NCBI GenBank assembly: GCA_021161185.1
Contig: JAGHBC010000107.1
Span: 1-39,637, forward strand
Direction: 5' to 3'
DNA from: Fidelibacterota bacterium
GTDB lineage: Bacteria; Fidelibacterota; UBA2242
Length of the DNA: 39,637 nucleotides
Shown here: positions 8,939 to 17,686 of the stretch, piece after piece
How positions within the stretch are numbered: the first letter of the stretch is position 1
Layout of the letters: each line of letters opens with the position of its first letter
The notes under the pieces: model-generated
Seen by the model: the letters and a program-made list of their open reading frames with translations, nothing else
Databases searched by the model: none
Told to the model about the DNA's origin: nothing
Translations under genes and position numbers: made by a program

Positions 8939-9046
8939 ATTTCATTACGGTATTTAAAGTAGTCTTTTAAAACAAATTTGGCAATAAAAACCGTTCTGTT
9001 TTATTAAAACCTGTTGTATTTTTAATTAGGTTTTGAAGGAAAGGAG

Positions 9047-9724
9047 ATGTCCGGGCACTTAAGCGAAACAATTGTCTCATCAATCATCGGTCATAGACTC
9101 GGTATAAAACAGGAAGTAGCGCATTTTCAGCATTGGCGGCATTGTTCCGGGTGTCGTCATTTGTTATTCCTACAAATGACTGCTGTCGGCTTCAAAACCA
9201 CAACTTTAAAACCGGAATCGATATATTTATTGTCCGGTCAAGCCGGCATTTCCTACTACGTGCTGGCGACGAATCGAGACATAGTGGCTATTTCTTTTGA
9301 TTGCGATGAGATTGATCGGCTATTGGATAAATTAAATTTACATCCTCAGGTGGAGCCGCTTCCTCCGTTCGCCCTCCAATTGATTGACGGGATTGATACA
9401 TATCTGAAAACCGGGCAACCATTTCAAATACCGCCGATAAATACTTTTTTTATTGATTCGGCATTCAAGCTGCGCGTTTTATTCTGGACTTTTTTAGTGC
9501 CCTTCGGTACTGTCGTCAGTTATGGTGATATAGCAGCCTGGTGTGAACGACCAAAAGCATACCGGGCGGTCGGCGGCGCTTTGCATCACAATCCTTTGCC
9601 TTTGGTAATTCCCTGTCACCGGATCATCGGCAAAAACGGACATCTTACGGGGTTTGGCGGCGGGTTACCCCTTAAAAAACAGCTGTTGTCGATCGAACAA
9701 CACTATCCGGAGTCCCCAACTTAA
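9047..9724 (+). CDS. ogt: Methylated-DNA--protein-cysteine S-methyltransferase with N-terminal extension
   Basis: 225 residues. The C-terminal half is a complete O6-alkylguanine-DNA alkyltransferase: VPFGTVVSYGDIAAW, then AYRAVGGALHHNPLPL with the arginine finger, then IPCHRIIG with acceptor cysteine C190, and the closing TGFGGGLPLKKQLLSIE. It repairs O6-methylguanine by irreversible transfer to C190. The usual N-terminal subdomain begins near residue 68 (SYYVLATNRDIVAIS), leaving about 65 extra residues containing HCSGCRH (C33, C36). The start at 9047 has GAAGGA six bases upstream, with a second AAGGAG abutting the ATG. A later ATG at 9176 has no obvious ribosome-binding site. It is divergent from the antiporter gene and precedes the glycosidase-like gene by 59 bases. 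Confidence 0.9.
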   Translation: MSGHLSETIVSSIIGHRLGIKQEVAHFQHWRHCSGCRHLLFLQMTAVGFKTTTLKPESIYLLSGQAGISYYVLATNRDIVAISFDCDEIDRLLDKLNLHPQVEPLPPFALQLIDGIDTYLKTGQPFQIPPINTFFIDSAFKLRVLFWTFLVPFGTVVSYGDIAAWCERPKAYRAVGGALHHNPLPLVIPCHRIIGKNGHLTGFGGGLPLKKQLLSIEQHYPESPT

Positions 9725-9783
9725 AAAAAGGGAGTTGTATTCGAAGAACAATTTTGAGTTTCTCGGTAAATTAATGTAATTTT

Positions 9784-12021
9784 ATGATAATGAAATGCCT
9801 CAAGTTAGGTCTCGTAAATCTGCTGTTCTTCGCAACTCTTTCGGGAGACATGCTGCTCGACGGAACCTGGCTTTTTAATATTGGCGACGACTCCACATGG
9901 TCTGCTGTTGATCTCAATGATTCGACCTGGTATCCGATAACTGTGCCGGGCTCCTGGGAAGATCAGGGTTTTGCAAACTATGACGGTATCGCCTGGTATC
10001 GTATCCATTTTGTTGCCGACTCAAGTTGGTTTCTATATGACACACTTTTCCTGAACCTCGGACAGATTCAAGATACCGATCAGACATTTTTCAACGGCGT
10101 TATAATCGGCGAAACCGGTTCTTTTAGATCGCCCCATCCGGCAGAATCATCTAAGCCTCGCTGCTATGCCCTGCCAGTACGCCTATTACAACGTCAAAAC
10201 ACCATTGCCCTGCGGATTAATAATCAAGAGGGCGCCGGGGGAATCGTTTCCGGACCGGTTCTGTTATCTTTGACTCCACCGTCCCCAGTCATCAAACAAA
10301 ACAAAATCCGCCCTCATTGCTCTGTCCAACAGATTCCTTTCAGTAACGGCATCGCATTTGCCAACTATCATATTATCAACCGGGAATATACCGATTTCAG
10401 TCCGCATATATACGTCCGGTTTGACGAGGTCACCGAGACGCCCCGGTTGGTTTCTTCCGCCCGTACGGTTTTATTTCAAAACCGCCGGGAAATTCCTCTT
10501 ACCGAATTGTCAACAAAATCCGTCGGGTATATTAAGGGGACCGGTATTGTTCATCATAAGCTCCTCGGAGATAATATTACCTTGGATCAGTATGCTTTTT
10601 CACCTTTCTCGTTTGAAAAACCAATCTGGATTTTCTACGCGGTTCTGGAGGGAAATTCAGTCGAAGAATATTCCCTGAATTTTGAAATCATCGGTGAAGA
10701 TCAAAATCTTTACATCGGAAAATGGTCTTTCCGGGGCCAGAAGCGTAAATGGTTGTTTGTTATCTGTTACTATGATGATAATATACCGAACTCAAAGCCC
10801 TATAATATTCTTCGAAAATACAAAAATGAACACCCCGGTTTTACGGCGCTGATTAAAGAAATAGAGTGGTGGAAAAATTGGCAGGCTTTAACACTGGTGC
10901 CCCCAGACTTGTCATCTGAAGAGTCTGCCGTTTATTCTCAGTCCCTGGCTGTTCTTAAAATGGCCCAGTGTCGCGATAAATTTCCCGCGAGAGGACAGAT
11001 TGTCTCCGCATTTATTCCATCTCCCCTGGCGACATCCGCTCCGCTGAGCATGAGTTTTGCCATCGATGCGCTTATTTTGTCCGGACATTACGATGAGGCA
11101 TTGACGGCTATACAATTCGTCATGAACGGACGTTGCGGCAAATATAAACATTACCAATGGGCCGGTGAAAACACGGGGCTCGGACGGGATTACGCCGTTT
11201 CCGTCAGCAGATATTTCGGCAACGGAACGGAAGCAATCTCTACCGGTCAATTTGGGCCGGAAATCTATCTTGGCGGATTCGGTTTAACGCTTTGGAATTT
11301 AAGACAATATATTGACGCCACAAACGACATTAAATTTCTAGAATATTACTGGCCCAAAATTTCAAGCGGAATTGCCGATGTGGTAATGAATTTAACCGAT
11401 GAAACAAAACTATCGGTTATTGACAATGGCTTCTATAACCCCGGCGCTCCGAAACACTACAGCTTCACCGCCGCCTGTAATTATCGCGGTCTAATTGACG
11501 CCGCCTGGCTTGCCCGCATGATAAATGACGAAATGAAAGCTTTGGAATATGAAAACGCTGCCGTAGCATTGCATCAACAGATTAAAATGAATCTTTACGA
11601 TGAAAATGCGACTGTTCTGAAAGCATTCTTAGAAGGAAAAAGTCCGGACGTCCCTCTTGATGCGGCCGGTGCAATGGCGCTAATCTGGGTTTTTAATCCC
11701 CAGGACTTCATAAGCAAAAGTACCCTCTCGGTCTTTGAAAAGAAACTTGCTTTGAATAATGGATACCGCCGTTTTGCCAATATCGGCGTCCAGCCTCAAC
11801 ATGAATGGGTCTTCGGCAATCTTCTGATTTCTATTTTAAACCAAAGAATGACAAATTTTAATAAAGCCAAAGAGCTGAGAGACTGGGTAACAAATCAGGC
11901 TTACCATAATTTCGGGTTTATTCCGGAATATTATAATTATATGAATGCCGATTACGGGGGCGAGCTCCCGCTCTGCGGTCTTGGCGCCGGAATATATATA
12001 TCTTCATTCTGGGAGGAATAA
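9784..12021 (+). CDS. Secreted glycosidase-like protein: GH2-type sugar-binding domain plus (alpha/alpha)6-type catalytic-like domain
   Basis: 745 residues with an N-terminal signal peptide (hydrophobic CLKLGLVNLLFFATLSG). Residues about 22-160 resemble the jelly-roll sugar-binding domain of beta-galactosidases (TWYPITVPGSWEDQG, YRIHF, then NTIALRINNQ). From about residue 370 to the end is an all-helical (alpha/alpha)6 region like GH15/GH63/GH78 enzymes: HYDEALTAIQFVMNG, GRDYAVSVSRYFGNG, FLEYYWPKISSGI, and a C-terminal LPLCGLGAGIYISSFW. I infer hydrolysis of an oligosaccharide or glycoside in the periplasm or outside, but cannot assign a GH family or place the catalytic acid with certainty. 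Ribosome-binding sequence is weak; the ATG at 9793 is an alternative start. The next gene is probably translated from the GGGAGG that overlaps this gene's end. Confidence 0.72.
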   Translation: MIMKCLKLGLVNLLFFATLSGDMLLDGTWLFNIGDDSTWSAVDLNDSTWYPITVPGSWEDQGFANYDGIAWYRIHFVADSSWFLYDTLFLNLGQIQDTDQTFFNGVIIGETGSFRSPHPAESSKPRCYALPVRLLQRQNTIALRINNQEGAGGIVSGPVLLSLTPPSPVIKQNKIRPHCSVQQIPFSNGIAFANYHIINREYTDFSPHIYVRFDEVTETPRLVSSARTVLFQNRREIPLTELSTKSVGYIKGTGIVHHKLLGDNITLDQYAFSPFSFEKPIWIFYAVLEGNSVEEYSLNFEIIGEDQNLYIGKWSFRGQKRKWLFVICYYDDNIPNSKPYNILRKYKNEHPGFTALIKEIEWWKNWQALTLVPPDLSSEESAVYSQSLAVLKMAQCRDKFPARGQIVSAFIPSPLATSAPLSMSFAIDALILSGHYDEALTAIQFVMNGRCGKYKHYQWAGENTGLGRDYAVSVSRYFGNGTEAISTGQFGPEIYLGGFGLTLWNLRQYIDATNDIKFLEYYWPKISSGIADVVMNLTDETKLSVIDNGFYNPGAPKHYSFTAACNYRGLIDAAWLARMINDEMKALEYENAAVALHQQIKMNLYDENATVLKAFLEGKSPDVPLDAAGAMALIWVFNPQDFISKSTLSVFEKKLALNNGYRRFANIGVQPQHEWVFGNLLISILNQRMTNFNKAKELRDWVTNQAYHNFGFIPEYYNYMNADYGGELPLCGLGAGIYISSFWEE
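12011..12016 (+). promoter_or_regulatory. Shine-Dalgarno GGGAGG deciding an ATT/ATC start of the next gene
   Basis: GGGAGG overlaps the last codons of the glycosidase-like gene. It is followed by AATAA (which includes the stop) and then ATT (12022) and ATC (12025). The frame opened here immediately encodes a lipoprotein signal peptide. No ATG, GTG or TTG is available in frame until a TTG at 12265. Confidence 0.5.
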
Positions 12022-14019
12022 ATTATCAATAAAAATTTTGTTCTGTGTTTCCTTTGGCTTTGGTTTGTCTTTACGTTAATTAATTGTTCGAAAAGTCCCT
12101 TCTCTCGCGAAGAACGTCTTATATTACAGTCCCAGAACAGTCACCGGGTTCAAGAACTGATTCAGAATGCTTCCACGTTTCGCCTCCCCGAAAATCAATT
12201 CAGGGCTTGTCTGGCAGCGGCAAACAGCCGAGACACACTTATTGTCACGTCTCTTGATCCTTTTTTGGAAAATTCGTCTCAGCTCGTGCGCCTTGGCGCT
12301 GTTTTCGCACTAGGACAATTGCCGTCAAAAATCTCCAATGAGAAACTGATCTCCCGCCTCGAGGTAGAAAATATTGCCGCTGTTCGCAACCAGATCGTGC
12401 TTTCGCTCGGACGGGTTGGCGATCAAAATACCATCAGCCTTCTGAACCGGCAATGGCGCTCCGAAATTCCCGATGTTGTTTTCATGCGCACTTGCGTATA
12501 CCTTTTTTCACGGGGAATTTTACTACCCGAAAATATAACCGAATGTTGTAATCTTCTGAACTCCGATAATATGAATACGCGACGCCTGGCGGCTGTTGCT
12601 CTCCAAAGAATTCAAGCCTCCGATCTACTTTTACCACATCTTGCATCATTAACGCGTGCAGCGTCAAACCCGGACAGTGAAATTCGCCGGTCGGTTGCGC
12701 AAATCATGCGACCTCTGACATTTGCAGAGAAAAAACAGGTTTACAAAGCCCTGCTCACCGATGAGGATTGGCGGGTACGTTATGAAAGCGTATTAACCAT
12801 ACCCACATTGGAACAGCCGGAAGATTTGTGGATATTTGCCTTAAGCGATTCAAATAATCACGTCGTAGCTGCCGCCCTTCAAAACGTGCCGCAAAACATT
12901 TCTTTATCGTCCCGACTGATTAATATACTTACCAATCTGTTTAACCAATCATCGGAACACATTAAAGGCTCAATCGTCCGGTTTGTCACGTCTCGAATAG
13001 ATTCCAACACTCAACATATAAAGGAAATAATCCGGTCTCGGGAAAATCTGCTGGTGTATAGAGCAGAAGGACTTGGCAAATTACAAAACAGAAAATCCTA
13101 TGAAGCGCTGGCGTCTCTGGTGAAGCATAAAACATTTTCCATAGCTTCAGCCGCCTATATGGAGTTGATAAATATGCTCAACCCGCTATTGGACAATAAG
13201 TCTATTACATTGGAAGAATACCTTTCCGTATTACGCCACGGACTTACCGGTAACGACCCTGTCCAAATCTACCTGGCGGCGAATATAATGACAGAAACCA
13301 CTGTTGATGTCGGCAGCCTTTTACCGGACCTCTATGCTTGCCTCGAGAAACAGAACGATTTCAAATTTTCCGAATCTTTGCTGACAGTTTTAAGGACAAT
13401 CGAAAAATTACACCCCGACGACGCTCCGGATCACATCAGCCGCCTGCTTGTTAGCCGTCAAGAACAATTGCGCAATGAAAGCCGGCGGATATTGAGAGAA
13501 ACCTACCGACTGCCCCTTACTCCTCCACTGGAATTTACCGATCCCTTTTTATACTCAAATCTTGACAAATTAAATCAGCACGGTCTTCATCCTCACGTTG
13601 AAATAATGACAAATAAAGGCTCTTTTGTGATCCGCTGTGACGGGTATTATGCGCCCTATACCACTGCTGCTTTTCTTGACCGTATAGACAGCGGATTTTA
13701 TTGCGGACTGATTTTCCACCGGGTGGTCCCCAATTTTGTAGTTCAGGGCGGCGATCCCCGCGGTGACGGCTGGGGTGGTCCCAATTATCACCTGCTAACC
13801 GAAAAATCACCAATTGGATATAATACCGGGTCGGTTGGAATGGCCAGCTCCGGACCGGACACAGAAGGATCTCAATTTTTTATCACCATGACCCCCCAAT
13901 ATCATCTTGACTGCAACTATACGCGATTTGGCGAAATTGTTGAAGGATTAAACGTAGTGCTTGAAATTGAACGGGGTGACCAAATTCTTTCGACCCGAAT
14001 TCTGCAATCGTCAAACTAA
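12022..14019 (+). CDS. Lipoprotein with HEAT-like repeats and a C-terminal cyclophilin peptidyl-prolyl isomerase domain; non-AUG start
   Basis: Read from ATT at 12022 (or ATC at 12025) the frame gives about 665 residues. It begins with a lipoprotein signal (NKNFVLCFLWLWFVFTLINC, lipobox LINC), so the protein is probably anchored in the envelope. Residues about 60-500 are leucine-rich helical repeats of HEAT type (SSQLVRLGAVFALGQLPS, VRNQIVLSLGRVG, TRRLAAVALQRIQ). The last 150 residues are a cyclophilin: VEIMTNKGSFVIR, the catalytic FHRVVPNFVVQGGD, and GSQFFITMTPQYHLD. It should assist folding of exported proteins, with HEAT repeats as a client or partner platform. The first standard start is a TTG at 12265, which would remove the signal peptide. 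It shares its unit with the glycosidase-like gene and overlaps the convergent membrane-protein gene by nine bases. Confidence 0.8.
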   Translation: MINKNFVLCFLWLWFVFTLINCSKSPFSREERLILQSQNSHRVQELIQNASTFRLPENQFRACLAAANSRDTLIVTSLDPFLENSSQLVRLGAVFALGQLPSKISNEKLISRLEVENIAAVRNQIVLSLGRVGDQNTISLLNRQWRSEIPDVVFMRTCVYLFSRGILLPENITECCNLLNSDNMNTRRLAAVALQRIQASDLLLPHLASLTRAASNPDSEIRRSVAQIMRPLTFAEKKQVYKALLTDEDWRVRYESVLTIPTLEQPEDLWIFALSDSNNHVVAAALQNVPQNISLSSRLINILTNLFNQSSEHIKGSIVRFVTSRIDSNTQHIKEIIRSRENLLVYRAEGLGKLQNRKSYEALASLVKHKTFSIASAAYMELINMLNPLLDNKSITLEEYLSVLRHGLTGNDPVQIYLAANIMTETTVDVGSLLPDLYACLEKQNDFKFSESLLTVLRTIEKLHPDDAPDHISRLLVSRQEQLRNESRRILRETYRLPLTPPLEFTDPFLYSNLDKLNQHGLHPHVEIMTNKGSFVIRCDGYYAPYTTAAFLDRIDSGFYCGLIFHRVVPNFVVQGGDPRGDGWGGPNYHLLTEKSPIGYNTGSVGMASSGPDTEGSQFFITMTPQYHLDCNYTRFGEIVEGLNVVLEIERGDQILSTRILQSSN

Positions 14020-14397
14020 TTTTGCTAAAACAAATCCAACGGCAAAACCAACCAAAAAAATTATGGTTGCGATCCGGTAATTTATGACATCTCTGCTATA
14101 ACCCCTTTTAATAGCTATCACAGAAATATAATATCCCCCCGCATTTAACAGCCAAAAGATTGGTAGCGACAACACCTTTACAATTAGAGGACCGACTACG
14201 GGAATCATGGCGATAAGGCCAGCAAGCCCCGCAAAAGCATTGGACACAATACCAAATATAACAACAGTAACAGTGATTATTTGTTTATTAATTTTGAAAT
14301 ACAGACCAAGAACAATAGCTGCGGTAATAATCAGCCACGTAATGATAAACCGTCGGTTGCGATACAGGAAAAAGTAAATGTTACGGGTAAATATCAT
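14011..14397 (-). CDS. Small integral membrane protein of unknown function
   Basis: 128 residues with four probable membrane segments: around 17-34 (FIITWLIITAAIVLGLYF), 38-65, 67-92 (glycine- and proline-containing, IAMIPVVGPLIVKVLSL) and 107-126 (TIIFLVGFAVGFVLA). I do not recognise the family. The N-terminus is short and basic (RNIYFFLYRNRRF), placing it in the cytoplasm by the positive-inside rule. It is the last gene of the minus-strand series dnaJ-like, birA, coaX and DUF3108-like, and its 3' end overlaps that of the cyclophilin gene. The ribosome-binding sequence is weak. Confidence 0.65.
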   Translation of the reverse strand: MIFTRNIYFFLYRNRRFIITWLIITAAIVLGLYFKINKQIITVTVVIFGIVSNAFAGLAGLIAMIPVVGPLIVKVLSLPIFWLLNAGGYYISVIAIKRGYSRDVINYRIATIIFLVGFAVGFVLAKLV

Positions 14398-14447
14398 CTT
14401 TATCTGCGCTTAATGTAGCAACCAGCCATACGGGCGACAGGTGGAAT

Positions 14448-15170
14448 TCAGCTTTGACAATACGCCGGGGGGGCAGTGCGTTCAATCCAGATAAATTTCC
14501 GGCTATCGGGCGAACCGATATTCTGATGAAATATATCTGTTTTTTCGGTTACGGCGGGCCGACCGGTAGTTAATAAAAACAGCGATATTTCGATCTTATC
14601 GGCCAAAATACCGCCCTCATCAACCGTCACAATCTCATCGCCACTATAGCTAAGTTGGGCTTCATATAAATTGCCCTCTAACTCAACAAAAATCTTTTCC
14701 CTGTCAAGTTGTTCACGATCCATCATTCGCAAGTGCATTAACAGTGAAAATATGTTGTGCGCCCCGGGCAAGATTGAACGGATGGAATCATTGGAATATT
14801 TTACGATATTATCGGAATATTCCGCCGAGATGTTTTGAGAAAGATTCGACTGTTCTATTTTATTTTCAGAAAGAACAACCTGAAAGGTTTCCGGATGATA
14901 TACCGTTTTATAGATGTTGTTAACCTGAAAAAGCGGATTAAAAAACGGGCGGGTCCGGGTGTAATAATCCACTTTCTTCAATCGTTGTCCCCGAACGTCT
15001 GTTGTATCGGAAATTTCCATAACGATCTCGACACATGGTATAAATATAAAATCAAGGTCGAATTTGTATATTTCTTTGGCAAAAATCTCTCTCTTGCCGA
15101 CGCCAAAAACAATCAGCCATCCCAAGAAATACAATTTCAAGTGTGCAGAAAGTTTCAATTTATTAAACAA
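14448..15170 (-). CDS. DUF3108-like secreted protein
   Basis: 240 residues starting from a TTG with an AGGA just upstream. The N-terminus has a signal-peptide-like hydrophobic stretch (LKLYFLGWLIVFGVG). The body shows the pattern of DUF3108 proteins: a beta-rich chain with KVDYYTRTRPFFNPLFQVNN near the middle and ILPGAHNIFSLLMHLR before a strand-rich C-terminus. DUF3108 proteins are periplasmic or outer-membrane-associated beta proteins of unknown role. The match is by general pattern and spacing, so it is tentative. It follows coaX by 28 bases and precedes the small membrane protein by 50 bases. Confidence 0.6.
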   Translation of the reverse strand: MFNKLKLSAHLKLYFLGWLIVFGVGKREIFAKEIYKFDLDFIFIPCVEIVMEISDTTDVRGQRLKKVDYYTRTRPFFNPLFQVNNIYKTVYHPETFQVVLSENKIEQSNLSQNISAEYSDNIVKYSNDSIRSILPGAHNIFSLLMHLRMMDREQLDREKIFVELEGNLYEAQLSYSGDEIVTVDEGGILADKIEISLFLLTTGRPAVTEKTDIFHQNIGSPDSRKFIWIERTAPPAYCQS

Positions 15171-15198
15171 TATTCCTGTTTCTCCGAATAAGATTCTT

Positions 15199-15990
15199 TT
15201 ACGGTTTATTCGCTATCCAACTCCGGTTCATTTCATATATCAGATAAAGCCCCTCAAGGGTAAGGTTTGGATTGGCAACATCAATATCGGGTGTATGCTT
15301 TTGCAACTCCTGACAATATCCGCCGGTGGCAATTACCATTACGGGTGTTTCTGCAAACTCTTTCTTAATCCGATTGACAAGCCCCTCGATCATCGCGATG
15401 TGCCCGACAAAAATTCCGCTCTGCAGGTGCTCTTTTGTGGTTTTTCCGATGATATTCTCCGGATAGGTTAAGTCAATCTCGTGTAATTGCGACGCTTTTT
15501 TGATCAGCTCGAGTGAGCCCGTCAGCAATCCGGGAGAAATCGCCCCGCCAATATAATCCCCTTTTTTATCTAAAACATCAAATGTTGTGGCGGTTCCTAA
15601 ATCGACGACAATAAGAGGAGTGGTATACATTTTTCGGGCAGCAACGGCGTTGCAGATTCTATCGGCGCCAAGCTGTTTGGGCTCCCGTATCAAAAGCTTT
15701 AGCCCCAGGTTCAAAGAATCTCCGACAATAACAGGTTCAACCGATAAGTACTTTTGAGACATTTTTACAAAACTTTTAGTAAGCTCCGGCACAACTGAGC
15801 TAATAATAACGCCCTTAATGTCACCGGTATTAATTCCGGCGTCACTGCACAACAATTTCTCCATAATCCAAAACTCATCAACCGTGCGGGTATGCGAGCT
15901 TATAAGCCGCCAGCTCTCTACCAGCGTCTTGTTGCGATATATTCCAATCACAGTGTTGGTGTTGCCGATATCAATAACTAATAGCGTCAC
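15199..15990 (-). CDS. coaX: Type III pantothenate kinase
   Basis: 263 residues of the ASKHA-fold pantothenate kinase that catalyses the first step of coenzyme A synthesis. All signature motifs are present: DIGNTNT (7-13, ATP binding), GADR (108-111, pantothenate site), DLGTATTFD (130-138) and GGAISPG (148-154). Length is typical. Translation begins at a GTG inside the 3' end of birA (20-base overlap), so the two are translationally coupled, as in many genomes where birA and coaX are adjacent. Confidence 0.96.
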   Translation of the reverse strand: MTLLVIDIGNTNTVIGIYRNKTLVESWRLISSHTRTVDEFWIMEKLLCSDAGINTGDIKGVIISSVVPELTKSFVKMSQKYLSVEPVIVGDSLNLGLKLLIREPKQLGADRICNAVAARKMYTTPLIVVDLGTATTFDVLDKKGDYIGGAISPGLLTGSLELIKKASQLHEIDLTYPENIIGKTTKEHLQSGIFVGHIAMIEGLVNRIKKEFAETPVMVIATGGYCQELQKHTPDIDVANPNLTLEGLYLIYEMNRSWIANKP

Positions 15991-16792
15991 TATCTTTCTT
16001 TACTATTGTCACGTCCGCAGCGTGAAAAACCTTTGTTTTTTCTTTAATTCTAAGAACGAGTCCGCCGTTTGCCGATACATCTTCAAAAATTCCCCGATAT
16101 ACCCGTTTGTCGGCGTTTACCGCCACGGTCTTGCCGATAGAATCACAACTGCTTTTCCATGTTTTTAAAATAGCCTCTTCGCCGGCGTCTCTCAATCTAA
16201 GCAGAGCTTGATCGAGAGATTTTAAAATACGTTTTAAAACGTCATTGCGGTCGAATGTTTTGCCAATAGACGCCCCCAAAGATGTTGCCCGGGTGAGTTC
16301 GCCAAAAAAAAAATCTTGCGGTTGGTTTACATTCAGTCCTATTCCTATAACCAACCGTTGAATCTTCTGCCCACTCATCCGGCTCTGAACCAGAATACCG
16401 CACACTTTTTTTTGATCAAGCAAGACATCGTTGGGCCATTTTAATGCAAGTTTATGGGAATCCGGTATTTGAATTTTTAACCCGCTATAAACACCCACGG
16501 CGGCAAGAAATGTATAGATATATAAGGGAACTCTATCGGGCAGCTCCGTCAATAAAACAGAGAAAAGTAGCGCTTCTTCCGGGGGGCTTTGCCAGCACCT
16601 TCCGAATCGACCGCGTCCCGCTGTCTGATAGTCCGCCAATAAAACAGTTCCGTTGGGGTAATCATTATCCTGCAACAAACAGGTGTTTGTAGAATCAATA
16701 ACTTCCGTATGTAAAACGATCGGCTGAAGAACAGACAGCCCGACAGAAAGATTGTTTATTGTTTTAAAAGTACTTTCTTTACAGGCAAGCAC
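15971..16792 (-). CDS. birA: Biotin--[acetyl-CoA-carboxylase] ligase, monofunctional
   Basis: 273 residues. The biotin-protein ligase core is visible: STNT near residue 34, the biotinyl-AMP loop AGRGRFGRCW (GRGRFGR 59-65), KWPNDVLL (118-125) with catalytic lysine K118, and KKVCGILVQ. A C-terminal SH3-like domain follows (NADKRVYRGIFEDVSANGGL). There is no N-terminal winged helix, so this is a class I enzyme that biotinylates the carboxylase carrier without acting as a repressor. The start is a GTG three bases after the dnaJ-like stop, with GGGGA about ten bases upstream. Confidence 0.95.
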   Translation of the reverse strand: MLACKESTFKTINNLSVGLSVLQPIVLHTEVIDSTNTCLLQDNDYPNGTVLLADYQTAGRGRFGRCWQSPPEEALLFSVLLTELPDRVPLYIYTFLAAVGVYSGLKIQIPDSHKLALKWPNDVLLDQKKVCGILVQSRMSGQKIQRLVIGIGLNVNQPQDFFFGELTRATSLGASIGKTFDRNDVLKRILKSLDQALLRLRDAGEEAILKTWKSSCDSIGKTVAVNADKRVYRGIFEDVSANGGLVLRIKEKTKVFHAADVTIVKKDSDAISY

Positions 16793-16795
16793 CGG

Positions 16796-17545
16796 TTAGA
16801 ATCCCCGTTCTTTGCGAATTGTTTGATAGGCATCATTGATCGACTTAAATTTTTCCTCAGCCAGTTTTTGTATTTCCGGCCCCAGTTGGCTTACCTTATC
16901 GGGATGATACTTTACCGCAAGCTCCCGATACGCTTTTTTGATGACATCAATATCATCGTCAGGGTGTACGTTTAAGATGGCGTATGCCTGATTACTGCTT
17001 TTAATAAATATTGACTTGATCGATTCGTAATCTTTTGAAGAAATTCCCAGACCGCTACAAATCTCCTGAATGGCTCGCAATTCCGCTTCCCGAAATATAT
17101 TGTCCGCCCCGGCAATACCGAACATAACATGAACCAGTTCCAGCCTGGAATAATAATCCATGTGCTGTGCGATCTGCCGGGAAACATCGTGTATGTTATA
17201 GTCTTTCTTCAATATCTCTTTATATAAATACAAAAGGTCCTGAGCATTCCGGGGACCAAATTTTTCAATGAGGAATTTCTTCACATATCGTATTTCGGAT
17301 GATTGAACGGTTTTATCCGATTTGCTGACATAGGCAAACAGGGATAACATTGCCACGGCAAAATCTCCGGCGCGAGTATCGCCGTATGGCGAAGCCCCTC
17401 TCTTAACATCTGCTTCTACGTACCCTTTTCCGCGAGAATCTTCCGCCACCATGCTCCCGATATAAGCGCCAAAAATTGCACCCAGGGGCCCAAACAGCGC
17501 CCAGCCAATTCCACTGCCAATGACTGTTCCTATCCATTTACCCAT
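16796..17545 (-). CDS. DjlA-like co-chaperone (glycine-rich N-terminus, TerB-like domain, J domain)
   Basis: 249 residues in three parts. Residues 6-35 are a glycine-zipper/membrane-like stretch ([20 protein letters not shown]). Residues about 58-170 form a TerB-like helical domain ([33 protein letters not shown]). The C-terminal 64 residues are a J domain ([25 protein letters not shown]) with the HPD triad at 214-216, which stimulates the ATPase of DnaK. This order matches DjlA, a membrane-anchored DnaK partner. It is the first gene of the birA-coaX run. An inferred terminator at 17631-17653 separates it from the surface-protein genes upstream. Confidence 0.88.
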   Translation of the reverse strand: MGKWIGTVIGSGIGWALFGPLGAIFGAYIGSMVAEDSRGKGYVEADVKRGASPYGDTRAGDFAVAMLSLFAYVSKSDKTVQSSEIRYVKKFLIEKFGPRNAQDLLYLYKEILKKDYNIHDVSRQIAQHMDYYSRLELVHVMFGIAGADNIFREAELRAIQEICSGLGISSKDYESIKSIFIKSSNQAYAILNVHPDDDIDVIKKAYRELAVKYHPDKVSQLGPEIQKLAEEKFKSINDAYQTIRKERGF

Positions 17546-17630
17546 TTGAAAAGCCTCTCCCGTTTACTTACAACAAACAGTCAATAATAAAGCTAAATCA
17601 TCAAAATTCCAATGTACTATTAACAAAAGT

Positions 17631-17653
17631 CCTCCGGGTTAATCCCCGGAAGG
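17631..17653 (-). terminator. Hairpin terminator between the surface-protein genes and the dnaJ-like unit
   Basis: On the minus strand CCTTCCGGG and CCCGGAGG form an eight-pair stem with one bulged T and a six-base loop, followed by ACTTTTG. It lies downstream of the DUF6588-like gene in the direction of transcription, with the repeats 17687-17957 in between. Confidence 0.45.
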
Positions 17654-17686
17654 CTTCTTTATGAAATTTTGGTATTTTGGTAATAA

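Noticed and set aside
14835-15471. Plus-strand frames antisense to the DUF3108-like gene and coaX
   Set aside because: coaX is certain, and the frames are explained as shadows of the minus-strand genes.
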